From Apricaphanius iberus (lineage: Eukaryota; Chordata; Actinopteri; Cyprinodontiformes; Aphaniidae), in NCBI GenBank assembly GCA_028564705.1, contig JAPXFQ010000804.1:248001-312000 (forward strand): DNA of 64,000 nucleotides. Reading direction: 5' to 3'. Position numbers and translations under genes: made by a program. A model generated the notes under the pieces. It was not told the DNA's origin, made no database searches, and saw only the letters and a list, made by a program, of their open reading frames with translations. This document shows positions 24,798-36,900 of this stretch, one piece after another (the stretch's first letter is position 1; each line of letters begins with the position of its first letter).

Positions 24798-25890
24798 ATA
24801 TATCTTCCAAAAGTATTATTTTCATAAACTTTTTCCCGTTTACAAATCAATTTAATCCAAAATGAATGTAGCTATTTCTTACTGTTTGTTTTCCAATTTA
24901 AAAAAATCTGAAAAGTGTGGCATACATTTGTGTTATCTTTTTTGTGCCTTTTTTTCCTTGCAAAATAGTTTTAAGTCCTGGTTGAATATTTGAGCAAGTG
25001 TGAATATACTTATTATGTTCTGCCTCAAATGCTCAGTACATTTAGGTCTGTGCTTTGACACACAAATATTCGTCCATACTTTATTCTTATTTTTTGGTGA
25101 AGCTCTTGCTGTAAGTTTATGAGTGATGACCTTATATAAGGTGAACCATCTGTCTTTAAAGCATTATCTTCCAGTATTGCCTTGTATTTAGCTCCATTTC
25201 TCTCATCAATTCTGACTAGCCATCTCTGCTACTGTAAATAGAAGAAATCCCACAGCATGATGCTGCCATCACCACAGTGTTTTGCAGTGGCCACAGCTTA
25301 TTTAAGTTCATTATTTATTTTATTTTTCTGCCACACCGAATTTTTACAGCAGCCAAAACGTTACATTTTGGTGTCATCTGACCAAAGTATGAGGTTTCAA
25401 AGGCTCTCTGTATGCTCTACATGGCTTGTGGCAAACTGGACTTCTTAAAGCTTTTATTAAACTTTTGTTATATACTTTATTTCCTATTAAACATGATGTT
25501 AACTGATGATGTAAATAACATGTACTCGTATAGTGCTTTATCTAGTTCTAAGAACTTCAAAGTTCTTCACACTGCATTCAGCCATTCGTGATGGAAATCT
25601 ACATTGTGGCCACACTAACAGAAGCAAGGCTACTGAACCTTCTGACAACCATCAGTAGGCAAAGTGGGAGAAATTTCTTGCCCAGGGACAAGGCAAACAA
25701 GACAGATGGAGCAGGGGTTCAAACTGGCAACCCTCTGGTTGCAGGACGAGCTCCTACCTCCTGAGCCACAGTCGCCATGTTTTAAATTATAATGGTCTAC
25801 CAAATAAAATCTCAATAAAACGCACCTAGAATCGGGACTGTAAAATATGAACAAGCTTAGGGGAAGTAAATACTTGGGCAAAGCACTGTG
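24798..25890 (-). mobile_element. Tc1-like transposon, degenerate, interrupted by a SINE
   Basis: The left terminus near 24798 is degenerate (CTTCCAAAAGTATTATTTTC). Internal landmarks follow the family order: 'AAATCTGAAAAGTGTGGCATACAT', CACAGCATGATGCTGCCATC, TTTTGGTGTCATCTGACCAAAG, 'ACATGGCTTGTGGCAAACTG'. The right terminus is AAATACTTGGGCAAAGCACTGT at about 25869-25890. The transposase reading strand would be minus ('HGGGSIMLW'-type motif opposite 25250-25275), but it is riddled with stops. A V-SINE-like element (25500-25786) separates the body from the right terminus. Confidence 0.8.
25500..25786 (-). mobile_element. tRNA-derived SINE (V-SINE-like), near full length, nested in Tc1
   Basis: On the minus strand the head at about 25786 reads GGCGACTGTGGCTCAGGAGG, a tRNA A-box region (TGGCTCAGGAGG), followed by a degenerate B-box (GGTTGCCAGTTTGAACCCC). 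The body has 'CTTGCCC', 'GGCAAAGTGGG' and 'TGTGGCCACA' blocks and the tail ends with 'AAAGCACTATACGAGTACATGT', the L2-type 3' tail. The pol III promoter boxes are those of a SINE, so this is not a functional tRNA gene. Target duplications are too eroded to call. Confidence 0.75.
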
Positions 25891-26952
25891 TTCTATAAAG
25901 TAATAATATTATCTATAATTACTAAATATTGACTTGCTGAATTGGCGCCTATTGATAAATAATTCAAATTATTTGTATTTGGCACTTTTCAATGACTGCT
26001 TAAAGTAATTTGAATAGGACAAGATGTGGTGGAGTTTGGTTAAATAAAGGATTTCGATATCGTTTGCTCTGCTTACCATAGACCTGAAACTTGGATTTTA
26101 CTTGTAATAGCCGGTTTAAGACTATCAACTTATATTTATGTAAAAACTGCCTTACTTGCTTGAAATGGCAAGCATTTTTTTGACTTGGAATCCGTGTTTT
26201 GCATAAAAGAGGCAATGATAAACTTTACACTTTAGGGTACATATGGGATAAAAAATATAGGGTAAATCTAATTTTAAATGGTTTGCAAAATAATTGTTTG
26301 TATACATTCATGGGAATGACTAATTCAGCATCTTAGGAGCCAGTATATGAGCAATGTTCATCTCTCTAGCCAAAAGGCTCCAAAGGCATTGCACAGGTAA
26401 ACTGTAGGGATTTTAAAGCCAAACATCACTAGCCCTTAAGAATAAAGGAGCTGTCCACGGTTCTGAAGCAGCTGCACCAGAGTGTTTTTAAGAATGAAGG
26501 AAATATGAGTTGTCTTGAGCAAATCTATTGCAATGGAAGGAAAGAAATGCTTTAATACTTATTGTCTTACTTTTTGCCTTAAAAAAATTCTGAATATTTA
26601 TTAATCTCTACTTTTCTCAATAATAGGCATTAATGTCATTAATTTTGGGCATTTGATGATGCTTGACTAATTCTTTTTCTAGACTGTTATCATACATCAT
26701 AAAACTTAAAAGCATCACTCCATAATTTTTAAATCATAAAAACATGTTTTTTCAAAATGTTCATTTGACACAACACCATTTTTGTGGTTTATTTTTCGGA
26801 GTTGTAACTACATGGGATGGTCCTCCACTATAGAACTTTTCACCCATTGACTGCTTACCCGGATGAACTGACTGTATTTCACTTTACGACAGTATGCTAT
26901 GCGCTACTTAAGGATACAGTATAAACAAACCCGCGATTTTGAGACTTGAGCC
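25891..26952. other. No gene seen
   Basis: AT-rich unique DNA without recognisable genes or repeats. Confidence 0.5.
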
Positions 26953-27445
26953 ATGGTAGATTCACCAAAGAAACTAAAACTAAACACTATCAGAAGAAGT
27001 GAGGAAAAGGCACTGGGCTGCAAGAGCTGAAAGCTGCTGGAGCTTCACTGCTGTAGAAGGCTTATTATGATTAATCATACTGGGGCGCCTCAGTTCAGCG
27101 CCTGTTGTGAATCAGGGGTAAGGAAAGTTGCAGCATGCTGAGCTGCGGAGCTGCACGCTGTAGGTCATGATCAGACTGTTCCCCTGTTACATCATCCTTG
27201 ATACCAGTGCATAGAGCAGAAGGCTGAGAGAAGACACAGGTGAGAGAACATTTCCTTCCCCTCACTGCTGTCAAAGATGTTTTCTGTCACAAGATTACTC
27301 CGTTTATGTCAAAGTACGATTTGCTTCTGAAACCCAGTGTTACAACTTTTCAGTTTTGTGTGGTCAGGCGATATGAAAGAGACCTTAGAGATACAGCGGG
27401 ATATATGAATGCTGAGCTAGCTATGTTGCTCCTGGATTGGTAAGT
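26953..27445 (+). pseudogene. Broken coding stretch ending at a strong splice donor
   Basis: An ATG in good context (GAGCCATGG) at 26953 opens a 25-residue basic frame starting MVDSPKKLKLNTIRRSEEKA and stopping at 27028-27030. A second plus frame at 27240-27443 ends '...RRYERDLRDTAGYMNAEL' then AMLLLDW, running straight into GATTG^GTAAGTA, a near-consensus donor (intron would begin at about 27441). The two blocks look like a start exon and the end of the same exon after frameshifts. The 'R(Y/W)-x(2)-LRD-x(3)-G-x(3)-AELA-x-LLLD' pattern resembles N-terminal segments of several fish transposon-associated proteins. No catalytic domain is visible, and identity is unresolved. Confidence 0.3.
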
Positions 27446-29599
27446 AATACATGCTTGTTCTGGGATTATTTGGGCATGCTGATGTGATACAGTGCCGGGA
27501 AAACTGACACACCGTTAGTTTGATGTTTTGTTTTTTTTTTGCTGAAGAGCTTGTGAAACCGTCATACCTGTTGTTTTTGTATGAATTATCCACTACTGAG
27601 TTTTAGACATCACAAAAACGTTTTTTAGCAATAAACAAAAGCTTCTGGAAAAGCACTTGCTGGATATCTGGGCACTCTCTTTGCAGAAATATATTTTTCT
27701 GTGCAGAAGTTGAAGCCCTTACAGAAGCACATTGTTAGGCCTCTCTATCCATCCCAAAATCGGTTTTGTTGTGTATTTGTGATCATGGCCTGTTCAAACA
27801 TTTAACTGTCTTATTGTTTTACCCAACTCCCATAAATCTTCACCCGCAATGAAAGAAAATTTGTCAGAAAATTTACAAGCAAACCAAGAACCAACAAATC
27901 TTAAACCTTCCATGAACGGGAAGATGCTTGACCAACAGTGCTCTAATGGAAGCAGAGTTTTAATGCAGAAAGCCAACCACTTTATGTCACATTATTTTTT
28001 TTATTTTTTTTTATGGGATCAGAACTTAGAACGATCATGGTGGCAATGATTTAATGGAGACATACAGAACCAGGATGGAGTATCAGTAGAATGCAGTAGT
28101 GAGGGAGATAAATCAAAGATCTTTAATACTGTGGAAATGTGATCAGTAACATAAAAAAACAGGAGATTATGTCATCAGATAGAATGCAGAACAACTGAGG
28201 CAGAATCAATACCCCAGCTGGAACAAACTAAATGGAAACATAAGTATCTAACTAACCAAAGCTAAGGACCAATACCAACAAAACGATGTTAAACAAAATC
28301 GACAGAGCGGGACACAAGGAAGAACTGAGAAACTCAGCGCGAAGGAATAAACTAAATGGAGAGACGTTAATAACGCTAAAATGATCTAAATACACTAAAG
28401 GAGAACCACAAGTAAAAAGTTATGGATGGTCATCATTTCTGACCAGAAGAACAGTTAAATATCTCAGCAATGGTTATTTTTGATTCTTGTTCATGACAAA
28501 AAAAGTTGTGATGTCCTGTCAACTTTCTAGAAGACATTAGATATTAATGACGATAAATGTATATATTTTCAGCATGTATGCATAGAAATCAGTTCAGAAT
28601 TCAACAGTACAATATTTTTGTTTTTATCATTCACCCCAAAATAAATAGGAAATGCTTGCTCTTGGTGACTTAATGTGAAATTCTGAATGCATGTTGGAAT
28701 GACATGTGATAGAAATACTGTGGATGTGTGAGACAACAGTGTGTCTTTATTTGTCATAAATTGACCAAAAGCCTGGCATACAACAATAAAAACATGAAAT
28801 ATTATTATTTGGGCCAAATATTCAAAATGAAAGGAAGAAACAGTTTAAAAGTACCCAAGAATAGAATTAAGATAAATACAGAAATACTGCAGAGGTCTTC
28901 AAAAATCCTTTACCCTGGCCTCATCTGATCCATGTCATTATGTAAATGCTATGCTGACAAAGTACAACTTTAACTTGTGAGAAGCTGTCAGCAGTTTTAA
29001 GTGACCTCAACTCATTTGGCTGTCTGTTGGTGCTCTGTAGATGAAGAGTGGATCCTAAAAGTCCTAGCCAGGAAAACGCCTTCAAGGCCAAATAATGCAA
29101 AGAGTCACAGAGATGCCTTGGAACATGCAGCTAATTCCTTTGTTTTGTTGGACAGTGTTAAAAGCAGATTCCAGGATGTAAGGGGTGTAATGGATTTCTT
29201 TCCTTTCACCACAATCAAAATGTATACAGGGTTGCATTCCTTGGTCTGCAGTTAAATCAAAGCTTTCACAGAGCATAAAAGAAGCTATTAGTTGTGGCTT
29301 CTGGTGTTTTGAAAACATAAAATAGTTACTCAACGCCTGACTGCAAGAGATAGGCTTAGATCATATCCCTTTAAGATGTTGAAAGACCTTTTTCTGAACA
29401 ACAAAGTCATTTTTAAAGTTCAAATCAGCAAAACTATAAGATGCCTGCTTATAAACATCATCTTATCTTACGAAGCAGCACACTTCGTTCATCAGTCCTG
29501 TTTTGTGCGTCACAGTGAGCTTACCCTCCGTTTAATGAGCCTTAGGAATCAGTTTCATTTGTTAAATTTCAACCAATCCCATACTGGGAGCACACACAC
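27446..29599. other. No gene seen
   Basis: AT-rich DNA. Plus frames at 28728-28928 and 29001-29255 and minus frames at 28569-28817 and 29082-29333 have no domains. No classified repeat recognised. Confidence 0.5.
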
Positions 29600-29960
29600 A
29601 CACATTTTATTGTTTTGCTGTTAGTAGTGGGGACCTTCATTGACTTCCATTCATTTAAGTGACTGTACTATGCCCAACCCAGACACTTTTCCTAACCCTA
29701 ACCATTATCGATCTCTTCCTAACCCCAAGCCTAACTTAAACTTAATTCACACCATTCATCTAAAACTAACATAGTAGAGCTCAGTGACACTGTTCCAAAG
29801 TGAGGACCAGACAAAATCCATCCATCCATCCATCTTCTTAACCGCTTATCCAATTCAGGGTCACGGGGACCAGACAAAATGTCCTCACTTTATAGGTTAA
29901 AACCAAAACGGTAAATATCGGTCATCCTCAGTCTGAATTCTAGACTGGAGCACACACAGA
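29600..29960. repeat. Old dispersed repeat, interrupted by a SINE tail
   Basis: Flanks such as GTGGGGACCTTCATTGACTT, 'CCTAACCCTAACCATTA' and AAGTGAGGACCAGACAAAAT ... GTCCTCACTTTATAGGTTAA belong to a common fish repeat with degenerate CCTAAC runs; these are not telomeric arrays. Its GTCCTCAC motif is inverted to GTGAGGAC around the SINE insertion. Class uncertain (probably a non-autonomous DNA element). Confidence 0.5.
29804..29880 (-). mobile_element. 49-bp SINE 3' tail with perfect 14-bp target duplication
   Basis: The insert 29818-29866 is the CCATCCATCC ... CTTAACCGCTTATCC tail of the same SINE found complete at 55172-55499. It is flanked by GGACCAGACAAAAT at 29804-29817 and again at 29867-29880. 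This is an extreme 5'-truncated retroinsertion. Confidence 0.9.
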
Positions 29961-32229
29961 CAGACAGACACACAATGAAAGATATTCCCACACAAACAGC
30001 TGATGTACTATGCTAGTGTGTGGAAATATTGATGGTGAAATAAGTTAAAGATGAAGTTTGTTTTGTTTTGTTTCTACCACTGACTGAGTAGAGCACTGAG
30101 GGAGCTAATGAAGTTTCTACCATTTCAAACCAATACTTTTTGCATGTGTTTTAAATATATATGGTCCCCACTGTGTATGACTAATTTATTTTTGTTAATT
30201 GGCTTTAGTAGTACTAGTAAGGTCTATGTTTCACTTTTATAGTTATTTGGCTTTTTATTTTTCCATTCCACTATCTGAACTTAAAAGCATGAAGAAATTC
30301 AATACAAGATTGTAGTCGTTTTAGCCAGTTTCTCTCGTAAGTGTTATATCTAAATAAGCAAATATTTCGTGCATGTATGTCATGGTTAGCAATGCTGTCT
30401 TTTGAAGTGTCATCTTGCAAAATCAATCAGATATTGTTAATACCTTAATTAGGCCAAGCTAAAAGAAAAATAAATCCTCGGAGAACAGTGTCAAGCAACC
30501 CCTCATACCCTGAGGAATAATTAGGCAGAGCAGAGAAATATATTTTCCCCCTCTGAGAACACTCTGCAGTAAACTTTGCTCCTGCCCGTTCATTTGTGAC
30601 TTGGGATTTTTATTTGCATTTAGGTTTAGTTCTATAAGCTGTAAAAACCGCAGAGTAAAAATAAGCTTTAACAGTAAACAGCAGCACACTCACTGTTTGA
30701 AAACATTGTTGCAGCTGCAGCTTTTCCAGTATTTCCAGTATAAGCTGTGTTATTCCATTTTTCTTTTGTTTTTTTAGAGGCAGGCAATGTAACTGTAAAT
30801 TTTGAAAATTGAGTAAAAGGTCAACAGACATGATGCTGAGGCAGATATGTGCTTTGTGCTCTGTTATCCTATAACCACCTATTTTTGAAGTCTATATCAG
30901 TCTATGTGTTTTGAAACCCTATGCATACATAGGTTATTTTAAAACTTTAAATATCCTATACATGATATGATATGATATATGATGTGGTCACTCAAGCAGC
31001 ATACATAGAATGTGAGAACCTCAACACTACAGAGTTTCAAATGCTTGTAGCAGCCATGGTTAGCTGGTGATTAAAACATGTACCCAATAAAGCCAAAGAA
31101 AGGGGATGCTTAAGCATTATTTACCTTTGGAGTGTATTTCTCCTCCATTTAAATGCAAAGCAGGTATGCAATATGATGGGGGTTCACGAGTTTGTGCTGC
31201 ATGATGAACAAACCCTCTCACAACAGCTCACCATGGCACTATATACTTTTAAGGATGCATTCATTACTTCTGTCCGCATTAACTGTTTAACAAGTATATT
31301 ATTGTTATTTTTCTGCTTTCTTCTTGTTACTGATGTGTACAGACTACATTTCTCTGGATTGTCTGTCATTCCTGATCTGCACTCTCCATGTTTGTGTGCA
31401 TTCTTTTTTTCTTTTATACCTTACTAATCCACTGTGCTTTCAAGGGTTTTGCAACCTCTGTATGCATTCTCTTTTGGACTTTTGATTGCTTCTTCCATCT
31501 TTATTACTTTCATCTGTCCTTCACTTGCTTATTGGGCTGCCCATAGTCTCACACATATGTATTTTTTCGTCAGTAACTTGTTCTTGATCTTCTCTGCTGG
31601 TTCACTTTTGTCTAATGGTCTCTTATCCACTTAGTATTTTGTTGTAATGAATTATTTATCGACCGTATGGCTTAGTTTCTAGGTCTGTGTTTAAATAATG
31701 TTTCTTGAGGATTCTCTTTGTTTTGTTAATTGTCTGAGTTTATTTCAGGGAGCTCTGCCAAATTTTAGCATCTTTTAATCGGCTCATTCATTTCTGTCTT
31801 CTGTCTGTTTCTGTCAACACACTTAGTTGAAAAGTCTAAACCCTGAAGACAGGAAGACGACAAGGAGTTAAGACTGATCTTACAATGTTAAAAATACTCA
31901 AGACTGAAATACTAATTTCACCCTAACGGTTGCTTCTACCTCTTATTATAGTCATATCTCAAAATAAGAGGATGTTGCCCTTTTGAGGTAAAATTTAGAC
32001 TTACATGTATCTTGGATGCAATTGCTTTGACAAAATATAACATCTTAATGCGATGCACTCCACATAAGTACCCAGCCATGTTTTTGGCTTCTGAGGCAGA
32101 GCAGTGAATACTAATAAATTGCTCCTTAATTTCATTTTGGTTCTAAATCTAAAACTGAAGGTTAAACATTGTAATAAAAAAATATAAAAAATCAGTTAGC
32201 AAAAATGTAATTATCAAGACACTGCAGAT
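29961..32229. other. No gene seen; microsatellite and possible CNE
   Basis: Mostly unique AT-rich DNA. An (ACAG)n run lies just before this interval, at about 29954-29972. The block 30440-30620 is moderately GC-rich with TAATTA sites and is a possible conserved non-coding element. Plus frames at 31173-31427 and 31434-31634 are hydrophobic and without domain. Confidence 0.4.
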
Positions 32230-32540
32230 TATTAACTCTACCGAGGATATTATATCTGTTTGTCTGTTAGTCAGCAACCTAACTAAAAAAGTTGTAAGTG
32301 AATTTTGATGTCATTTTTAGGAAGGGTCTGCAAAAGGACCATGAACAACTGATTAGAACTTGGGGTTGATCTGAAAACCACCATTATCAAAAAAGTGATA
32401 TTCATGAGTAATTATTGAACTAATAATGATATCAGTGTGAATCCAGCTGCTAAATGTATTTTAGGAATCTAAAAAATAATAATTAATTTGTGCTGACCCT
32501 GGTGTAGGTCAGCGTGTTCTGAGTGCTTTTCTGCTCAAAG
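32230..32540. repeat. Dispersed fish repeat of unknown class
   Basis: TGTTTGTCTGTTAGTCAGCA, 'AACTAAAAAAGTTGT', TTTTGATGTCATTTTTAGGA, 'AACAACTGATTAGA' and the ending GGTCAGCGTGTTCTGAGTGC follow the order of a widespread fish repeat as I remember it ('...GGTCTGCGCTCTCCGAGTGC'). No coding capacity. Confidence 0.55.
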
Positions 32541-33391
32541 TATTTAGATAAATATTTTCACTGATATTTCTTGCACTACTATATACATTTAAAGAAGTTG
32601 AAGCCCTTGCAGACTTCATGAGGATATTTGTCATGTTTGAAGGTTTGTTTTCTGACTCAGATAGATGAATTCACAAGAAGGATAAAGGTAAGCTTGTTGT
32701 TTTTTTCATGTTTTCGTTTCCATTTTATCTAATCTACTGGCAATTGTGGGCAGGGGGAGACAGACAGACAGACTTATGTACATGGTAGGTAGATCAAGTA
32801 AGTTTCAATTCAATTCAATTCAGTTTATTTATATAGCGCCATTTCACAACAGATGTCATCTCAAGGCACTTTACAAAAAGAGTTATTACAATACAATGTT
32901 TAGTGTAGAAATTACAGAACCACAGAAGATTGCGTCGTGGAATTCTCAGCAATCCCTCATACTGAGCAAGCATGCAGCGACAGTGGGAAGGAAAAACTCC
33001 CTTTTAACAGGAAGAAACCTCCGGCAGAACCAGGCTCAGCACAAGCGGTTATCTGCCGCGACCGTCTGTGGCTTGGAGAATACATAACAGAGACACAGAA
33101 AGAGCAATAGAACTGATGCACAAGTTTGTTGCAGGACGTGGAGAATTTTCCGGCACTGCAATGCCATCTTAGTCAGGGTCGTCAAGCAGGGCTAATCCGG
33201 AGCACCTACTATAATAGAAAACAGGTTAGTGCTTGAATTGACAGCACATCATGCAGTTGGGGAGAAGTAGGAGAGAAAGTAGGAACAGACCCTAATAATG
33301 TCCTCCAACAGCCTAGCCTAAAGCAGCATAGCTACTAACATTAACCTGTCTCCTAGCTACTAGGAGACCTGGCTACCAACACTCTGTCTGA

Positions 33392-33768
33392 GTCCTCCTG
33401 ACCCGTGGACGGTGTAGGGCCGGTAACGGCCCCCGTCATGCCGGGGTCTTCTCGGAGTCGGGTTGTTTGAGAATGCAGCCCAAAGTGGGTGGTAAACTCC
33501 ATCTAAGGCTAAATACCGGCACGAGACCGATAGTCGACAACTATCTTAAGGAAAAATAGACAGAACTGAGAGGACAGAGTTGAAGAGGGCGAGAAACGTT
33601 TAAGAGATAAACGGGTGGGGTCCGCACAGTCTGCCCGGGGGATTCAACCCGGCAGGTAATGGGCGGCCGCACTGTGCGGGAGGATCCCCTTGAGGGACCT
33701 CTCTCCGGCGCTGGCTGGCCCCTGTGGGGCACATTTCTTCCGCGGCGGTAAGCCGCGACCGGCTCCGG
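33392..33768 (+). rRNA. 28S rRNA gene fragment (D1-D2 region) embedded in the L2 3'UTR
   Basis: Plus-strand sequence follows the 5' part of eukaryotic large-subunit rRNA: CCCGTGGACGGTGTAGGGCC, GGAGTCGGGTTG, GCAGCCCAAAGTGGGTGGTA, AACTCCATCTAAGGCTAAAT, ACCGGCACGAGACCGATAGT, then 'GAGGGCGAGAAACGTTTAAG', AAACGGGTGGGGTCCGC, GGGGGATTCAACCCGG, and D2 sequence ending CGCGGCGGTAAGCCGCGACC GGCTCCGG. The core at 33481-33540 differs from the fish 28S I remember at about one position; the part after 33540 is more diverged and has small deletions. It is a pseudogene fragment, antisense to the L2 transcript. A related L2 copy at 62118-63150 has no rRNA at the equivalent place. Confidence 0.93.
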
Positions 33769-33922
33769 ATCTTTACCTGGCTTACATTAATCTATCTCTA
33801 CCTAGCTACTCTACCTCTTCCTATCTCTTCCTAACTTTTGACACTCTGCCTGACTACTAACATTAACCTGTCTCTTCCTATCTACCTGTCTGACCTGACT
33901 CTAACTACCTATAAACATATCT

Positions 33923-36900
33923 CTAACTGTAAGCTTTGTCAAAGAGGAAAGTTTTTAGCCTAGTTTTAAAGATAGACAAATTGTCTGCTTCACGAACCAA
34001 CCCTGGGAGCCGGTTCCATAGGAGGGGAGCCTGATAGCTGAAAGATCTGCCACCCATTCTACTTTTAGAAATCCTAGGAACTACCAGTAAACCTGCAGTC
34101 TGAGAGCGAAGGTCTCTGTTAGGAACATATGGAACAATCAGGTCTCTTATGTATGATGGAGCTAGATTATTAAGGGCTTTATATGTCAGAAGGAGGATCT
34201 TGAATTCTATTCTAGATTTTACTGGGAGCCAGTGAAGAGAAGCTAAAACAGGGGAAATGTGATCTCTTCTTTTAATATTCATCAGAATCCTAGCAGCAGC
34301 ATTTTGAACTAACTGAAGACTTTTAATTGTATTCTGTGGACTACCTGATAATAGACAGTTACAGTAATCCAGCCTTGAAGTAACAAAGGCATGGACTAGT
34401 TTTTCAGCATCATTCCTGGACAGGATGGTTCTAATTTTTGCAATATTCCTAAGGTGAAAAAAGGAAATCCTACAGACTTCTTTAATGTAAGTTCTAAATG
34501 ACATATCTTGGTCAAAAATGACACCGAGGTTTTTTGCTTTATTACTGGAGGCTAATTTAATGCCGTCCAGGTGAAGGGGCTGACTAAGTAGTTTCTTTTT
34601 CAGAGCTTCTGGTCCAAAGACGACAACTTCTGTTTTATCAGAATTTAGAAGCAAGAAGTTTAGAGTCATCCAAGTTTTTATGTCTTCCAGACATGCCTGT
34701 AGTCTACCTAACTGATTGGATTCATCAGGATTTATGGATAGATATAGCTGTGTATCATCTGCGTAACTATGGAATTTTATCCCATGCTGCCTAATTATTT
34801 TACCAATAGGAAGCATATATATAGTAAAGAGAATCGGCCCAAGCACTGAACCCTGTGGTACTCCGCAAGTAACTATTGAGGTTGAGGAAGATCTATTGTT
34901 TACCTGAACAAACTGAAATCTGTTAGACAAATAAGATTTAAACCAACCTAGTGCTGTTCCTATTATACCGACACTTTGAAGCCTTTCTATGAGAATATTG
35001 TGGTCAACAGTGTCAAAGGCAGCACTGAGATCTAACAGGACCAGAATGGTCACCAGTCCATTGTCTGAGGCTATGAGAATATCATTAGTAACCTTCACCA
35101 GAGCTGTTTCAGTGCTGTGATGAGCTCTAAAGCCTGACTGAAACTTCTCAAACAGCTCATTATTGTTTAAATGCTCACATATCTGGTGTGCAACTATTTT
35201 CTCAAGAATTTTAGATAAGAAGGGAAGATTAGATATCGGTCTATAGTTAATTAAGTCGTTTTGATCAAGAGAGGGTTTCTTAAGTAGAGGTTTAATTACA
35301 GCAATCTTAAACTCCTGTGGTACATATCCATTGACTAAGGATAGATTCATTATATTTAAAATTGGAGCAGCGATCAGAGGGAAAACTTCTTTTAAGAGTT
35401 TAGTTGGGATTGGGTCTAAAACGCAAGTTGAAGGTTTAGATGAAGCTAATAATTTTAGTACATCACAAAGTTCGGCTGCATTAAAGCAGTTTAAGCATAT
35501 ATTAGGTTCCACCATTTTTGAGGCTGCCTCATTAACTAAGGAGGAAGCAAGCATATTGGGAAGGTTCCCAATTATCTTATTCTTTATGGAGTCTATTTTA
35601 TTTATAAAGAATTGCATGAAGTCGTCACTGCTTAGAGCTTGGGGAATGGTTGGCTCGATAGAGCTATGATCCTGTGTGAGTTTGGCAACTGTATTAAAAA
35701 GAAACCTAGGATTATTTTTATTCTCCTCGATTAAAGATGAATAATATGCTGTTCTAGCTGTGTGAAGGCTCTTTTTATATAGCAATAAACTATTTTTCCA
35801 TATTAAAAAGGAATCATGTAAATGCGTGGAGCGCCATTTTCTCTCTAGTTTTCTAACATTCTGCTTTAGGGTACGTAGCTCTAAATTAAACCAGGGAGTT
35901 AATCTTCTATGGCTAGCCACCTTCCTTTTCAAGGGGGCAACTTTGTCTATTGCCCGACGCAGGGAGGAATTAACGCTATGAACTAAAATGTCAAGTTGTG
36001 AGGGGTCACGAGTTAAATCACTGTTTTCTGTTCTGCATTTATAAACTGAGGAAATTAAAGTTGGAAGAGCTTCTTTAAAATTTGCTACAGCGTTGTCTGA
36101 TAACGTTCTGGTATAATGAAGTTTTCTTTCAGGTTTGATATGATCCATTAGAGTAAGTTTAAAAGTGATAAGGAAATGATCAGACAGGATAGGGTTATGT
36201 GGAAAGACTGTTATTTCTTCACAGTCAATGCCATAAGTCAGCACAAGATCTAAAGTGTGGTGACAAGAATGTGTTGGTCCCTGCACATTTTGAGTAAAGC
36301 CTATTGAGTCTAGGATAGTGTGAAAAGCTGTATTTAGACTATCACTTTCATTATCAACATGAATATTGAAGTCTCCGACTATAATGACTTTATCAGTGTT
36401 TAAAACTAAGTCAGATAGAAAATCTGAAATCTGATCTAAAAATTGAGAATAAGGTCCTGGTGGACGATATAAGACCACAAACAAAAGTGGCTTTACTGCT
36501 TTGTTATGTGTATGAGGAAAGCTAAAAACTAGATGCTCAAAGGAACTGTAACTATTATTTTTTTGGAGATTAATTAGTAAATCGGAATGAAAGATAGTTG
36601 CTACTCCACCTCCTCGACCAGTACTTCGAGGGACACTAAAGTTTAAGTAGCTAGGGGGAGTTGACTCATTTATTGTGACATGGTCCTCTTCCTGCAACCA
36701 TGTCTCTGCAAGACAAAACAAATCAATATTATTTTCACAAATTAAGTCATTTACTAAGAGTGTTTTTGAGGGGAGAGATCTTATGTTTAGTAAACCACAT
36801 TTAATTGATTTGTTTTTATGTTCAGTCCGAGTTTTATTTATCTTTATGAGATTTTTATACTTTGCTCTAGTAGCATTAACTTTTAATTCATTAGTTTTGG

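Noticed and set aside
25700..25786. Possible tRNA gene on the minus strand (A- and B-box-like sequences)
   Set aside because: It is the head of a SINE: no acceptor-stem closure, and it leads into a SINE body and tail. The same applies to the head at about 55499 and the one at 59840.
29690..29750. CCTAACCCTAACC-like telomeric repeats
   Set aside because: Only a few degenerate units inside a dispersed repeat; no interstitial telomere array.
33541..33732. 63-codon minus frame
   Set aside because: Lies within the 28S rRNA fragment; not protein coding.
35331..35669. 112-codon plus frame
   Set aside because: Antisense shadow of the L2 ORF2.
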